NCBI GenBank assembly: GCA_002084765.1
Contig: NBMB01000017.1
Coordinates: 6,699-70,698, forward strand
Direction: 5' to 3'
Length of the DNA stretch: 64,000 nt
Origin: Candidatus Cloacimonetes bacterium 4572_55
GTDB taxonomy: Bacteria > 4572-55
The notes below the pieces were generated by a model that ran no database searches, was not told the DNA's origin, and was given only the letters and a program-made list of their open reading frames with translations. The position numbers were made by a program, and so were the translations under genes. Below, in pieces: positions 1 through 8,648 of this stretch (positions are counted from its first letter, which is position 1; each line of letters begins with the position of its first letter).

Positions 1-279
1 GATATTATTGACCATAAATGCGATTGTGGTCGCGTGGTAGAGGCTGGAGAACCGAGCCGAAGTCAGGGGACGTAAAAGCTCGCCCCACCGGTATGTCCGA
101 AAGATAAATGTGATTGTATAGACCAAAGACGCGAGGATGAGGATTTTATAATCTGCCCGCTCCAGGGAGTCCCACAGTTTTTCTAACTGGATTCCGCGTA
201 GGGATATGTACAGAAAACCAGCTCCGATCAGGAATCCAGCAACGATATTCCAATTCATACGCGGCGTCTGATTTCTCAT
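1..279 (-). CDS. Flippase-like membrane protein (LPG_synthase_TM / UPF0104), N-terminal part
   Basis: This frame runs off the left edge, so only the first 93 codons are present. It starts at an ATG at 279 that overlaps the stop of the upstream membrane-protein gene in an ATGA arrangement, which suggests translational coupling. Read on the minus strand it begins MRNQTPRMNWNIVAGFLIGA and continues with a hydrophobic segment, a short helix around LEKLWDSLERADY, a second hydrophobic segment, then FRTYRWGELLRPL and FMVNNI. A WxxLLxPL element after the second membrane helix followed by an asparagine-containing third helix is typical of the lysylphosphatidylglycerol synthetase transmembrane (UPF0104) family. 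These are polytopic inner-membrane proteins implicated in lipid or glycolipid handling. The specific substrate cannot be told. A second family member lies at 30313-31491. Confidence 0.72.
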   Translation of the reverse strand, partial: MRNQTPRMNWNIVAGFLIGAGFLYISLRGIQLEKLWDSLERADYKILILASLVYTITFIFRTYRWGELLRPLTSARFSSLYHATTIAFMVNNI

Positions 280-1181
280 TCAAGTATCTTTTCATCCAAG
301 TAGTGAAAATAGGGCGCGACCAACCAATAAACCGTGACAAATCCCGCAATATATGAGTGAACCAACGCCTCCAGCACGTTGACGCTCCAATGGGAGATCG
401 CGCTATCGATCAGCAGAAAGAAAACGCTTGCGGTGATTGCAGGAGCCAGGCTGAGGATGACTCCGACGAAAAATAACGCAGCGGTCGAGCTGAGACGGCC
501 GCGTATAAATTGAAACGCGTCGTAACAGATCGACGTTGGGGGGTCTGCTTTATCGACTCGGCGACTCAGGGCGTATAGTGTGAATAATAGAAATCCGATC
601 ATTACAAGGAGATAAAGGATAAAATTTGCGCTCCATAATAGCATCCAAAAGGTCATAAATAAAGGGAAAGAGATTTTTCCAATGGTCAGGTTGATCAGCA
701 AACCCAGTCCGATCATAATCAGCGAATCAATGACGACTACGCCCAACAGGAACAAGCCGATTGTGCCTAATAGATTAAGGAATGGGTTGAATAATCGATT
801 GCCATATTGGAAAAAAATAGACAAGGGCGGTGCTTTTTGACTTTCCTGTGTGCGCCACCACAAAGCGACGCCGTAAGTTCCTGCTGCGGCATACGTTAAA
901 AGTAAGCAGACGATGAGGAGAACGAGAGAGCTATATAGTCCAAAGTGCCAAAAAGGCGCGGTATCCAGCTCGGCTAACTCTCGGCTTAAGTCCTCTATCG
1001 ATTCCCCGGGATTGGACATGATCGCGTCGATATCAATGGCCTGGGTGAACCGAGGTAGATCGGTCATGAAAAACGCGGCAAAAAGGAGCAGGAAGCTCAA
1101 AAGGTAGATTGCGCTGTGGATCAGCGTCAATGATTGGAGACGAAATCCAATTGTTATCCCGTCTTTTATAAATTTACTCAA
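276..1181 (-). CDS. Multi-pass membrane protein of unknown function
   Basis: 301 residues with six or seven strongly hydrophobic stretches (about residues 20-43, 82-106, 135-165, 170-210, 232-257 and 270-292), so an integral inner-membrane protein. I do not recognise a family; the layout loosely recalls DUF4013-like or other small polytopic proteins. The start is a TTG at 1181 with a GAGGTG ribosome-binding site five bases upstream; no better ATG lies nearby. A loop at about 44-75 is acidic and probably faces one side of the membrane. It lies between manA, whose stop is 12 bases upstream, and the flippase-like gene, whose ATG overlaps its stop, so the three are probably one operon. No catalytic motif is visible. 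Confidence 0.7.
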   Translation of the reverse strand: MSKFIKDGITIGFRLQSLTLIHSAIYLLSFLLLFAAFFMTDLPRFTQAIDIDAIMSNPGESIEDLSRELAELDTAPFWHFGLYSSLVLLIVCLLLTYAAAGTYGVALWWRTQESQKAPPLSIFFQYGNRLFNPFLNLLGTIGLFLLGVVVIDSLIMIGLGLLINLTIGKISFPLFMTFWMLLWSANFILYLLVMIGFLLFTLYALSRRVDKADPPTSICYDAFQFIRGRLSSTAALFFVGVILSLAPAITASVFFLLIDSAISHWSVNVLEALVHSYIAGFVTVYWLVAPYFHYLDEKILE

Positions 1182-1193
1182 AAAAACACCTCG

Positions 1194-2201
1194 CTATAAT
1201 CCTTCTCCGTGACCTTTGCGCCTCTTGGGGACATAGGTTCGGATGATTTCGCATTTCTTGCCGGAAATATGGTAATCGCGGACAGACGCGGGCAGAAGAG
1301 CGACCTCTCCAGTTTTTAATTCTACTGGATCAAAAGCGTTATCCGGGGATTCAAGTTGGCAGGGATGACTCAAATTGATGATCGCCTCAAATTTCCCGCG
1401 AATTCGGGGCATGGAGAGGAGAGAATCGACCTGAAAGCGTTCTATCACAAAATAATCGCAGTCCGTCAGTCGAGAATACGCGGATCCGTTATGCGAGAAA
1501 GATTGAGGCGCGGGTCGAAATTCCGCCTCCGTAATTTCATAATCGACGACTTGCAGTGCTTCTCGGATATGCAGGGGTCTCGGTTTTCCGTCCAGTCCGA
1601 GCCGCCCCCAGTCATAGATGCGAAAAGTAACGTTGGAGTTCTGTTGAATCTCCAGTAGAAGCGTTCCCGCGCCGATAGCGTGAACCGTGCCTCCCTTTAT
1701 CATATAGACATCGCCGGCGCGAGTCGGAAAGCGGTTGAGCAGGTCTGCGGATCGATCCTTCTGGATTGCCCGCTCCAAGATCTGTTGATCTGTGCCGGGT
1801 CGCAACCCGCAAATAATTTCGCCATGGGGATCGCCCTGCAGCGCGAGCCAGGATTCGGTCTTACCATTTGGTTGTCCGAAAAGTCGAGCGTGCGCGTCAT
1901 CTGGATGCACTTGAACCGATAACGCTTGATCTGCGTCGATAAATTTGATGAAAAGAGGAAATGCGTCCGCGGGATGGTCAGCACCCAATATATCTTGGGG
2001 AAACCGTTGCATAATCTCATGCAAGTGCTTCCCCTGCCACTCACCGTTTTCGATCTGACTGGAGTCGCCGTCAATATGGTACAGTTCCCAGGACTCGCCA
2101 ATTGTTCGGTTATTTGGAATCTGTTTTTGCAGGTGCGTCTCCAGTTTTCTCCCGCCCCAAACTTTTTCGATAAACTTCGGTTTTAATTTTAATGGATACA
2201 T
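1194..2201 (-). CDS. manA: Mannose-6-phosphate isomerase, class I
   Basis: Zinc-dependent cytosolic isomerase interconverting mannose-6-phosphate and fructose-6-phosphate, supplying mannose units for surface polysaccharides. The N-terminus reads MYPLKLKPKFIEKVWGG, the usual start of short bacterial ManA. Zinc-ligand and active-site signatures follow: QVHPDD, the glutamate in KTESW, and GTVHAIGAGT. About 335 residues, normal for the short class I type. An upstream TTG at 2231 would add ten residues but leaves almost no space after its GGAG; the ATG at 2201 matches family starts and has GGAG eleven bases upstream, so I prefer it. It is the first gene of a likely manA-membrane protein-flippase operon. 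The closely related GDP-mannose-type and phosphomannose isomerase-like proteins are less likely alternatives. Confidence 0.93.
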   Translation of the reverse strand: MYPLKLKPKFIEKVWGGRKLETHLQKQIPNNRTIGESWELYHIDGDSSQIENGEWQGKHLHEIMQRFPQDILGADHPADAFPLFIKFIDADQALSVQVHPDDAHARLFGQPNGKTESWLALQGDPHGEIICGLRPGTDQQILERAIQKDRSADLLNRFPTRAGDVYMIKGGTVHAIGAGTLLLEIQQNSNVTFRIYDWGRLGLDGKPRPLHIREALQVVDYEITEAEFRPAPQSFSHNGSAYSRLTDCDYFVIERFQVDSLLSMPRIRGKFEAIINLSHPCQLESPDNAFDPVELKTGEVALLPASVRDYHISGKKCEIIRTYVPKRRKGHGEGL

Positions 2202-2612
2202 GGATGATTCAGCTCCGATCTTAGGGATCAATCTCCGATATGTTAGAGGGCGCGTCTCACATAAGACCGCGCGACAGCTATAAAAATAACAGATTCACTT
2301 CTCAAATCCTATCTTATTTTTTTTCAGTAGCAGGAAAGCACCGAAGTTTCGTTGCAATTTTCCTGCAAGAGCAAAATAAGTTAATAAAAAAACAACGAGT
2401 TATCCATTTTTGTTGCTGACAAATAATCCATGCTAAGCATTTTCCAAAACCCTTTGAATCTGCGAATCAAAAAAACTTGACAAATGGCGTATAATCCCCT
2501 TTATTTATAAATTCTCCAGGCACTGGAGAAGATAAGTCTTTTTTTAGAAAAGTGTGATAGTTGTGTAATATTGTGGTATCGTTTAAAAAATAACCAAAAG
2601 GATGGTGTAAAC
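2202..2612. other. Divergent intergenic region between manA and rpmG
   Basis: No gene was found here. The manA side holds an imperfect hairpin around 2249-2273 (GCGCGTCT against AGACCGCGC) and a T-rich stretch at 2311-2325. The rpmG side holds the promoter-like TTGACA at 2477-2482. The middle is AT-rich without any recognisable element. Confidence 0.5.
2477..2508 (+). promoter_or_regulatory. Candidate promoter for rpmG
   Basis: TTGACA at 2477-2482 lies about 130 bases before rpmG. A perfect TATAAT sits at 2490-2495, but only 7 bases downstream, too close for a sigma-70 pair. AT-rich hexamers at the usual distance (TTTATT at 2500-2505) are weak. It belongs to a group of CTTGACAAA sites in this window. 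Confidence 0.35.
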
Positions 2613-2774
2613 ATGGCGAAAGGTGTCAATCGAGTCATAGTTAAATTGCATAGTACGGAAAGTTCGTATATGTATACGACGACCAAAAATAAGCGGAATA
2701 CAACGGGTCGTCTGAAACTGAAAAAATATGACCCTATCGTACGAAAGCATGTGATTTTTAAAGAAGGCCGATAG
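2613..2774 (+). CDS. rpmG: 50S ribosomal protein L33
   Basis: 53-residue bL33 of the large ribosomal subunit. The core FYTTTKNKR of the family appears here as MYTTTKNKR, followed by [18 protein letters not shown], a near-perfect match to the conserved C-terminal half. It has no cysteines, so this is the zinc-free C-minus form. I chose the ATG at 2613: AAAAGGA lies about ten bases upstream, and the protein then starts MAKG like its homologues. It stands alone rather than next to secE/nusG or rpmB, and is followed directly by a strong terminator. Confidence 0.96.
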   Translation: MAKGVNRVIVKLHSTESSYMYTTTKNKRNTTGRLKLKKYDPIVRKHVIFKEGR

Positions 2775-2786
2775 TCGGCTCTAACC

Positions 2787-2824
2787 GGGATCGGGCGGCA
2801 CCAATCGCCTGATCCCTCTTTTTA
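2787..2824 (+). terminator. Rho-independent terminator after rpmG
   Basis: GGGATCGGGCG at 2787-2797 pairs with CGCCTGATCCC at 2806-2816 (one G-T pair), followed by a T-rich run at 2817-2824. It starts 12 bases after the rpmG stop. Confidence 0.9.
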
Positions 2825-2888
2825 ATAGGATGGAAATCATCGCTCCGATCCCCTTGGATTTGGGTCCCCTTAGATAAAGGAAACTAAA

Positions 2889-3773
2889 ATGAATCCGCAG
2901 GAATATGTGAAGAGCTACACCCGGTCTTCGGGTTCAAATTTCTACTATTCCTTTCTGTTATTGCCTAAGGCGAAACGGGAGGCAATGTTTTCGATCTATG
3001 CTTTTTGTAAGTATACCGATGATTTGGTCGATGAAGAGCAACCCGGGGGAAATAAACAACAGCTCTTGAACAACTGGCGAGGGGAAATCCGACAGATGTA
3101 CGAGGGTCGTCCCATCCATCCGATTACGCAGTCGCTTGCCGCGTCGTTGGATAAATTCCCTATCCCTCAAAAATATTTCGACGATCTGGTTGACGGAATA
3201 GAGATGGACCTGAAAAAAAATCGCTATGTCACCTTTGACGAATTATTGCAATATTGTTATCGCGTTGCGTCTGCGGTCGGTCTGATGTCTATAGAAATTT
3301 TTGGTTATAGTTGCGAACGAACCCGTCAATACGCCCGTCATTTAGGCGTTGCTTTTCAATTGACGAACATTATCCGAGATATTAAATCGGATGCGGAGAG
3401 GGATCGCATCTATATCCCGTTAGAGGATTTGAATCGATTTTCTTATACAGAATGCGATCTTTTGAATAGTCATTACAGCAGGGCGTTTATAAATTTAATG
3501 TCGTTTCAGGTCTTGCGAGCTAAAGAGTATTTTCAGCGCGCTTCCCGCACGCTTCCTTTGATCGATAAATCCACTATGGTCACAGCGGAGATAATGTCGC
3601 ACATCTATTTTCGCATCCTCGAAAAGATCGAACATGTCCACTATAATGTTTTTAAGGAAAAAATATCATTGTCCAAATCGGTAAAAATCGGCATTGCCCT
3701 CAGCGCCTATTTGCTTTCCAGGGTGGACAGTATGTTCGGATCGCAAACACAGGAGAAATATGGGAACATATAA
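2889..3773 (+). CDS. Squalene/phytoene synthase family protein (HpnD-like)
   Basis: 294-residue trans-isoprenyl diphosphate synthase that joins two prenyl diphosphates head to head. The two Asp-rich motifs are intact: YTDDLVDE at about 42-49 and NIIRDIKSDAERDRIYIP at about 160-177. The first binds one diphosphate through magnesium; the second carries the usual DxxxD and arginines. Length and the short ERDRIYIP motif fit HpnD (presqualene diphosphate synthase) or bacterial CrtB; no hopanoid or carotenoid genes are nearby to decide. The start ATG at 2889 follows AGGAAACTAAA. The last 14 bases overlap the start of an exosortase gene, so lipid synthase and protease are probably co-translated. Confidence 0.85.
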   Translation: MNPQEYVKSYTRSSGSNFYYSFLLLPKAKREAMFSIYAFCKYTDDLVDEEQPGGNKQQLLNNWRGEIRQMYEGRPIHPITQSLAASLDKFPIPQKYFDDLVDGIEMDLKKNRYVTFDELLQYCYRVASAVGLMSIEIFGYSCERTRQYARHLGVAFQLTNIIRDIKSDAERDRIYIPLEDLNRFSYTECDLLNSHYSRAFINLMSFQVLRAKEYFQRASRTLPLIDKSTMVTAEIMSHIYFRILEKIEHVHYNVFKEKISLSKSVKIGIALSAYLLSRVDSMFGSQTQEKYGNI

Positions 3774-4287
3774 ACGCGTCAGCCCACGCAAGGCATGGAT
3801 TCAATTTGTCTTTATTTTCGCCGCGGTCATGGGACCGCTCTACATCGCGTATTTCTACGCTCAGGAAAGCGGACACTTGGGTTTTATCCGCGTCTTCACC
3901 GCGCAATTGACCGGTAAATTTTTGTATCTCACAGGCATATCGGTTCAAGTTTCCATGGAGTTCATCAAATACGGTGATTTCATCCCGATTCGCGTTATTT
4001 ATGAATGCACCGGCATATTTACAATGATCATTTTTTTTTCCGGCATCCTTGCATACCGCTCCACGATTGTCGATAAACTGATTGGATTTGGACTTGGGAT
4101 TCCGGGAATCTATTTTCTGAATATCTTTCGACTTTTTATATTGGCGATAATCGGACATTTTTCTCCCCAATATTTTGATTTTTTCCATAACTATCTCTGG
4201 TATGCCCTATTCAGTATTGTGGTTCTGGGGATGTGGCTATTCTGGGTCGATGTCGTGGTCGAGAGGGAGTCGGAATATGCGAAATAA
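3760..4287 (+). CDS. Exosortase/archaeosortase family transpeptidase-like protease
   Basis: 175-residue polytopic membrane protein with five or six hydrophobic segments and the exosortase catalytic signature: Cys in YECTGIF, Arg in FLNIFRLF and His in FFHNYLWY, each at a membrane-helix boundary. Family members cleave C-terminal PEP-CTERM-type sorting signals and attach the protein to envelope components. The small size and order resemble the short exosortases (H type) rather than EpsH-like forms. The ATG at 3760 has AGGAG four bases upstream and overlaps the preceding gene by 14 bases; longer in-frame extension upstream would read inside that gene. No protein in this window ends in an obvious sorting signal, so its substrates lie elsewhere. 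Confidence 0.85.
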   Translation: MGTYKRVSPRKAWIQFVFIFAAVMGPLYIAYFYAQESGHLGFIRVFTAQLTGKFLYLTGISVQVSMEFIKYGDFIPIRVIYECTGIFTMIIFFSGILAYRSTIVDKLIGFGLGIPGIYFLNIFRLFILAIIGHFSPQYFDFFHNYLWYALFSIVVLGMWLFWVDVVVERESEYAK

Positions 4288-4777
4288 ATGGAAATTTTTT
4301 GGACTATTCGTCCTCTACGCGCTGATCTTATCCATGATCTGGTTCAGACTGCACGCGGTCTATATCCATCTGCCCGTGGCAATCGCGGAATGGGTTCTGG
4401 ATATTGTCGCCTATTCTGGAAACATCGTAGAAGTGGCGGAACGAGACGGCAAGACGTTTGTCAGATTTCCCGAATACGCGCCAGATGTGGCATATATCGC
4501 CATGAACGTCGTCTTTAACACAGTCCCGTTCGTAGCTTTGGTTCTCGCCACCCCGAGCATAAAACTGCGATTCATGATTATGAATCTGATATATGGCTTA
4601 TCAACTCTATTTTTTCTGCATGTGTTGTCGATAATCTCTATGTTTTTTCGAGCCGCCACGGGTTTTATCTGGAAAGATGCGGTGTATCTTTTTTTTGCCT
4701 CATTGTTAGAAGCCTTAGCCCCCCTTATTTTATGGTTTATTTTTATCGGAAAAGAGATTATATTTCCAAAAAAATAA
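4277..4777 (+). CDS. Small membrane protein coupled to the exosortase gene
   Basis: 166 residues with about four or five membrane segments (residues 6-25, 34-48, 72-93, 100-126 and 137-158) and one hydrophilic loop (EVAERDGKTFVRFPEYAPD) probably outside the membrane. The ATG at 4277 has GGGAG seven bases upstream and overlaps the exosortase stop by 11 bases. I do not recognise the family. Some exosortase genes are followed by a dedicated membrane protein, and the tight coupling suggests this is such a partner, but that is inference from position only. No catalytic residues stand out. Confidence 0.7.
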   Translation: MRNKWKFFGLFVLYALILSMIWFRLHAVYIHLPVAIAEWVLDIVAYSGNIVEVAERDGKTFVRFPEYAPDVAYIAMNVVFNTVPFVALVLATPSIKLRFMIMNLIYGLSTLFFLHVLSIISMFFRAATGFIWKDAVYLFFASLLEALAPLILWFIFIGKEIIFPKK

Positions 4778-4799
4778 TTTTAAGTAGAGAAACCCAAAT

Positions 4800-6107
4800 A
4801 TGGACGATTCGTTTTTATCCAAATTCATCGCCTTTATCCTGTTGATTATCTCATCGGGTTTCTTTTCCGGATTAGAGATTGCCCTAAGCTCTCTCAACGC
4901 GGTCGATATTCATCGACTTCAAGAAAAAGGCGGGTATAGCGAAAAGCTGATGAACTTATGGTCCGTGCATCCGGGACGGGTATTGACCGGTATCCTCATC
5001 GGAAATAATCTGGTCAACGTCGCAGCCGCGTCGATCGCTTCGGTAATCTCGCTCAATGTGGCGCGGGCAATCTCTCTTAGTCAAGCATACGCGCTTGCCG
5101 TAGCAACCGGAGTCGTCACATTCCTGATCCTGATCCTCGGAGAGATCACGCCCAAGACCTTTGCCAAGCAGAATTCGAGCTTTTTTGTCAAGATCGCCTC
5201 GGTTCCTTTGATCTGGTTTTTGCGGATTTTCAGCATTCCTTCATACCTATTAACCAAGATCGCCATGATGATCATCTACATGCTGGGAGGACAGACAAAA
5301 GGAGATCACGCATCCGTGACAGAGGAGGATATTCGGGACATGATCCGAGTCGGCGAACAGGAGGGCATTATCCATTCCCAAGAACGTCAAATTATGCACA
5401 GCGTCTTTGATTTCTCTACAACTCCGGCGCGTAAAGTGATGACTCCTCGAATGGATATCGTCGCGATTCCGTATAAAGCAAAAATTTCCGAGCTGCTCGA
5501 ACTGATGGTCAAGACCAAATTCTCACGTATCCCGATCTATATGCAAAATCTGGATAATATCATCGGCATTGCTTATGCGAAACACGCCATGCAATTCTGG
5601 CGTCGTAATCTCAACGACATGAATGTGGTGGAGTGCCAGGTCTTCCCGATCCAAATACCGGAGACAAAACGATTGGGCGACCTTTTGTTCGAGTTCCAGC
5701 AGAAAAAAAGCCAATTGGCGATTGTGTTCGATGAATTTGGCCAAACATCCGGTCTGGTGACGTTGGAAGACATTATCGAAGAGCTGATCGGGGAGGTTTG
5801 GGATGAAAACGAAAATCGAGACGCGGAAGTGATTAGGGTCGATGATATGCGTTTTATAGCTTTCGGACATACAAAAATTAGCCAATTGAATCGCTATTTT
5901 GGCGTGGATATCCCCGACGGCAATTACAACACAGTCGCGGGCTGGGTAAATTGGGTTTTTGGGCATATTCCCAAACAGTCGGAAACCATTGAATATGAAG
6001 ACTTGGTCACTATCGAGGCACTGGAGGTGAAGCGTAATAAGATACTTAAAGTCATGTTGATATTCAAAGATAACCGAGCTTCGGAGCATTTTAACTCCTT
6101 ATTATAG
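4800..6107 (+). CDS. CNNM/CBS-pair transporter-like protein (HlyC/CorC/GldE family)
   Basis: 435 residues in the standard order: DUF21 membrane domain (residues 1-175, with FFSGLEIALSSLN near the start and GEITPKTFAKQ), tandem CBS domains (about 195-325, including RKVMTPRMDIVAI and LVTLEDIIEELIGEVWDE) and a C-terminal CorC_HlyC domain (about 340-425, with NYNTVAGWVNWVFGHIP). Such proteins are inner-membrane magnesium or cobalt homeostasis factors; in Bacteroidetes the GldE member supports gliding. Nothing here decides between those roles. It starts 22 bases after the exosortase partner, so it may be in the same transcript. The stop codon lies inside a 15-base sequence that recurs exactly at 11320-11334. 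Confidence 0.92.
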   Translation: MDDSFLSKFIAFILLIISSGFFSGLEIALSSLNAVDIHRLQEKGGYSEKLMNLWSVHPGRVLTGILIGNNLVNVAAASIASVISLNVARAISLSQAYALAVATGVVTFLILILGEITPKTFAKQNSSFFVKIASVPLIWFLRIFSIPSYLLTKIAMMIIYMLGGQTKGDHASVTEEDIRDMIRVGEQEGIIHSQERQIMHSVFDFSTTPARKVMTPRMDIVAIPYKAKISELLELMVKTKFSRIPIYMQNLDNIIGIAYAKHAMQFWRRNLNDMNVVECQVFPIQIPETKRLGDLLFEFQQKKSQLAIVFDEFGQTSGLVTLEDIIEELIGEVWDENENRDAEVIRVDDMRFIAFGHTKISQLNRYFGVDIPDGNYNTVAGWVNWVFGHIPKQSETIEYEDLVTIEALEVKRNKILKVMLIFKDNRASEHFNSLL

Positions 6108-6201
6108 CTACATTTCTATAGCTACACTCCAACCTCACTGCCAAATTGAACTTGGTAACGGGAAACAGCCACCAAAATCTTAATAGGAGTTGATGTTAAT
6201 C

Positions 6202-8625
6202 ATGAAGATTTTATCGGAATATTTTTATATCGGGCTTCGGGCAAAGCTGTTGTTTGCGATTATCATTTTTTCATTAGTGCCCCTGATTATCTTGGGAACG
6301 CTTATCAGCGAGAATTCTCGGGGGATCGTGATTGAGACCACGGTCTATCTCCAGAATATGCGAGCCTCTGTGCTGGCTAAGGACATTGATATTTTTATCA
6401 ATAGCAATGTGCATCGCTCGATCCGTTCCGTCTCCAAAGACCAGCGAATTTACACCATGAGTCGCGCCAAACAGATAGAAAAATTGAACAGCGTCCGTAT
6501 TGATACAAAATATCACAGTGAAGACCCGTTCTGGAATCTCTATTTGCGGGATCAAAACGGCGTCAATATTCTTGATAGCGGCGAATCTCCCGAAACTCAG
6601 CTTGAATGGAAAAGCATGATCTCTCAACTTCAACACGATAGTCAAGTACTGTATCGAGAATTCATTGAAGATAGAGATTTTATCAGCTCCAACCGTTACG
6701 AAAAGTGTCGCTTTATCACGGAAATTTTTTCTAAAGAAGATTCGCAGGATAAACTTTATTTTTCTGGAATAGCTCGGCTGGATATCGAATATATAATTTT
6801 CGATGACTTGACCAAACTGGATATTCTGGATATGCCTATCCTTGTCTTGGACAAAGAAGGCTCCCAGATTTATTCTCGAAATCTATTAGAATCCCCAAAT
6901 ACATCTTTTATATCCAGGAAATTTCAACGGCTTGTCAGCGAAGATTTATGGATTGAGGATTTGATCGGCAGCCAAGTTTACTACTTCTTCGGCGCGCCCA
7001 TCGCTCAGTTCAACGAGGAGACCAATCTTGAATGGGTGGTCTTCGTGGCGCTTTCCAAAGACGATATAGCGTCTCTGATCAACATCCCCAAACAAACCTT
7101 GCTGTTGATCAGCGGTGCTAGTTTGCTTTTTTTATTCGGCATGGGCGTACTGCTCACGGCAAAAGTGATTAAGCCGATCCGACAAATCATTGACGGTGCT
7201 AAAGAGATCAGAGAGGGCAACTTTGATAAGCGGATCAAAACCTCCACGCGTGACGAGCTACAAAAGTTGGCGGAAGGCTATAACAAAATGGCGGAAGCGA
7301 TCCAGGTTCATGTGCTGAAATATAAAAAACAGACCAAAAAGCTGGATCGCCGGGTGACCGAACTCAAGATTTTGCATGATCTCGGCAAATCGATGAATTC
7401 CATTTTGGAGCTGGACCGCCTATTGAACATGGCGATTATTTGCGTTGTGAGCGGCTTGAAATTTGACAGGGCAGTTCTCCTCCTGGTCGATGAGACCGGA
7501 AAATATCTCACGCCTCGATCCACGATAAAAAGCCTGGAATCCGAGATAAAAGACCTGAAAATTCCGATTGAAGAGGATGGCGGCGTTTTTGCCCGATGCG
7601 TTATGAGAGGCGAAGAGATTTTGGTCACGAACGTCGAGAACGATAAACGGATCAAGGAGATCGATCTTTTTATGAAAAATCGTTCCTTTTTTGCGACTCC
7701 ACTTCTTGCCAACGACGAGGTAATCGGCATTTTTGTCGTTGATAACGCGATCACCAATGCGCCGCTGACAGTGGAAACCGTGAGTGCTCTCTCCACATTC
7801 TCGAATTCTGCGGCTTTGGCGATCAATAACGCCTCGTTATACAAGAGTTTGTCGGAAAAAGAGCGTCTCGAACAAGAGCTGAAAATCGGCAATCAGATTC
7901 AAACTGGGTTGATTCCCACTGATTTCCCTACTGTGTCGGGGCTGTTGGTTGTCGGCAAGATGATCCCAGCTCGTGAGATCGGGGGCGATTATTTTGACAT
8001 TATTCCGCCGGAGAACGGCAGTCGATTGGGAATCGCTATCGGCGACGTTGCCGGAAAGGGCGTCCCAGCCGGGCTGATCATGGTCATGGCGAGGAGCATT
8101 GTCCGCTCAATCGCTGGGAAAGGGCAGTCCGCAAAGCAGATATTGATCGAGGTCAACCGCCTGTTGACTAAGGACATGGAAGAGTTCCGCTTTATGACTA
8201 TGGTCTATATGGATTGGATTCCGGAGACCCAGAGTATTTGTTTTAGCAGCGCGGGACACGAGGAAATTCTGATATATCGCTCAGGTAAAAAATGTTGCGA
8301 GAGTATCAAAGCCCGCGGCGTAGCGATCGGTCTGGCGGATCGTCTGGGGATAATGGATAAATTGGACAGCTTTTTAGAGGAACACGAAATCAAGATAAAT
8401 CCCAACGATGCGGTTATTCTGTACACGGACGGCGTGACCGAAGCGGTAAACGAGAAGGGAGATATGTATCGGCGGAATCGGTTGATCGAGAGCATTGTCC
8501 GCTTTGGCGAATTGGACGCTACAGAGATGCTGAATCAGATGCTGGCTGATCTAAAACAATATATGGGAAATGCGCCGCAATACGATGATATTACTATGGT
8601 TGTGGTAAAAAAAATAAAAGATTGA
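6202..8625 (+). CDS. Membrane sensor PP2C phosphatase (HAMP-GAF-SpoIIE)
   Basis: About 807 residues. Order: N-terminal membrane helix (residues 15-35), a large extracytoplasmic sensor region (about 40-290), a second helix (about 300-322), HAMP (about 323-375), a short coiled coil, GAF (about 395-545) and a C-terminal SpoIIE/RsbU phosphatase (about 575-805). The phosphatase metal motifs are intact: GGDYFDII, IGDVAGKGVPAGL, FSSAGHEE, LYTDGVTEA and QYDDITMVV. Such proteins dephosphorylate STAS anti-anti-sigma factors in partner-switching circuits. No anti-sigma kinase or classic STAS gene adjoins it. AGGAG at 6185-6189 could serve TTG 6190, ATG 6193 or ATG 6202; spacing is too short for the first two, so 6202 is favoured. 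Confidence 0.9.
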   Translation: MKILSEYFYIGLRAKLLFAIIIFSLVPLIILGTLISENSRGIVIETTVYLQNMRASVLAKDIDIFINSNVHRSIRSVSKDQRIYTMSRAKQIEKLNSVRIDTKYHSEDPFWNLYLRDQNGVNILDSGESPETQLEWKSMISQLQHDSQVLYREFIEDRDFISSNRYEKCRFITEIFSKEDSQDKLYFSGIARLDIEYIIFDDLTKLDILDMPILVLDKEGSQIYSRNLLESPNTSFISRKFQRLVSEDLWIEDLIGSQVYYFFGAPIAQFNEETNLEWVVFVALSKDDIASLINIPKQTLLLISGASLLFLFGMGVLLTAKVIKPIRQIIDGAKEIREGNFDKRIKTSTRDELQKLAEGYNKMAEAIQVHVLKYKKQTKKLDRRVTELKILHDLGKSMNSILELDRLLNMAIICVVSGLKFDRAVLLLVDETGKYLTPRSTIKSLESEIKDLKIPIEEDGGVFARCVMRGEEILVTNVENDKRIKEIDLFMKNRSFFATPLLANDEVIGIFVVDNAITNAPLTVETVSALSTFSNSAALAINNASLYKSLSEKERLEQELKIGNQIQTGLIPTDFPTVSGLLVVGKMIPAREIGGDYFDIIPPENGSRLGIAIGDVAGKGVPAGLIMVMARSIVRSIAGKGQSAKQILIEVNRLLTKDMEEFRFMTMVYMDWIPETQSICFSSAGHEEILIYRSGKKCCESIKARGVAIGLADRLGIMDKLDSFLEEHEIKINPNDAVILYTDGVTEAVNEKGDMYRRNRLIESIVRFGELDATEMLNQMLADLKQYMGNAPQYDDITMVVVKKIKD

Positions 8626-8642
8626 CCAATTGATCAATCTTT
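8607..8642 (-). terminator. Terminator hairpin at the convergent junction
   Basis: AAAGATTGA at 8617-8625 pairs with TCAATCTTT at 8634-8642 around an 8-base loop. Read on the minus strand the hairpin is followed by TATTTTTTTT, giving an intrinsic terminator for the TolB-like gene side. On the plus strand the same stem carries the phosphatase stop codon but lacks a long T run. Confidence 0.7.
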
Positions 8643-8648
8643 ATGGAC

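Noticed and set aside
146-349. A 67-codon minus-strand frame near the left edge
   Set aside because: It is a shadow of the flippase-like gene, whose frame runs off the window and begins at 279.
2477-2495. TTGACA with a perfect TATAAT as a sigma-70 promoter
   Set aside because: The two boxes are only 7 bases apart, too close to be contacted together; only the first box is kept as a weak candidate.
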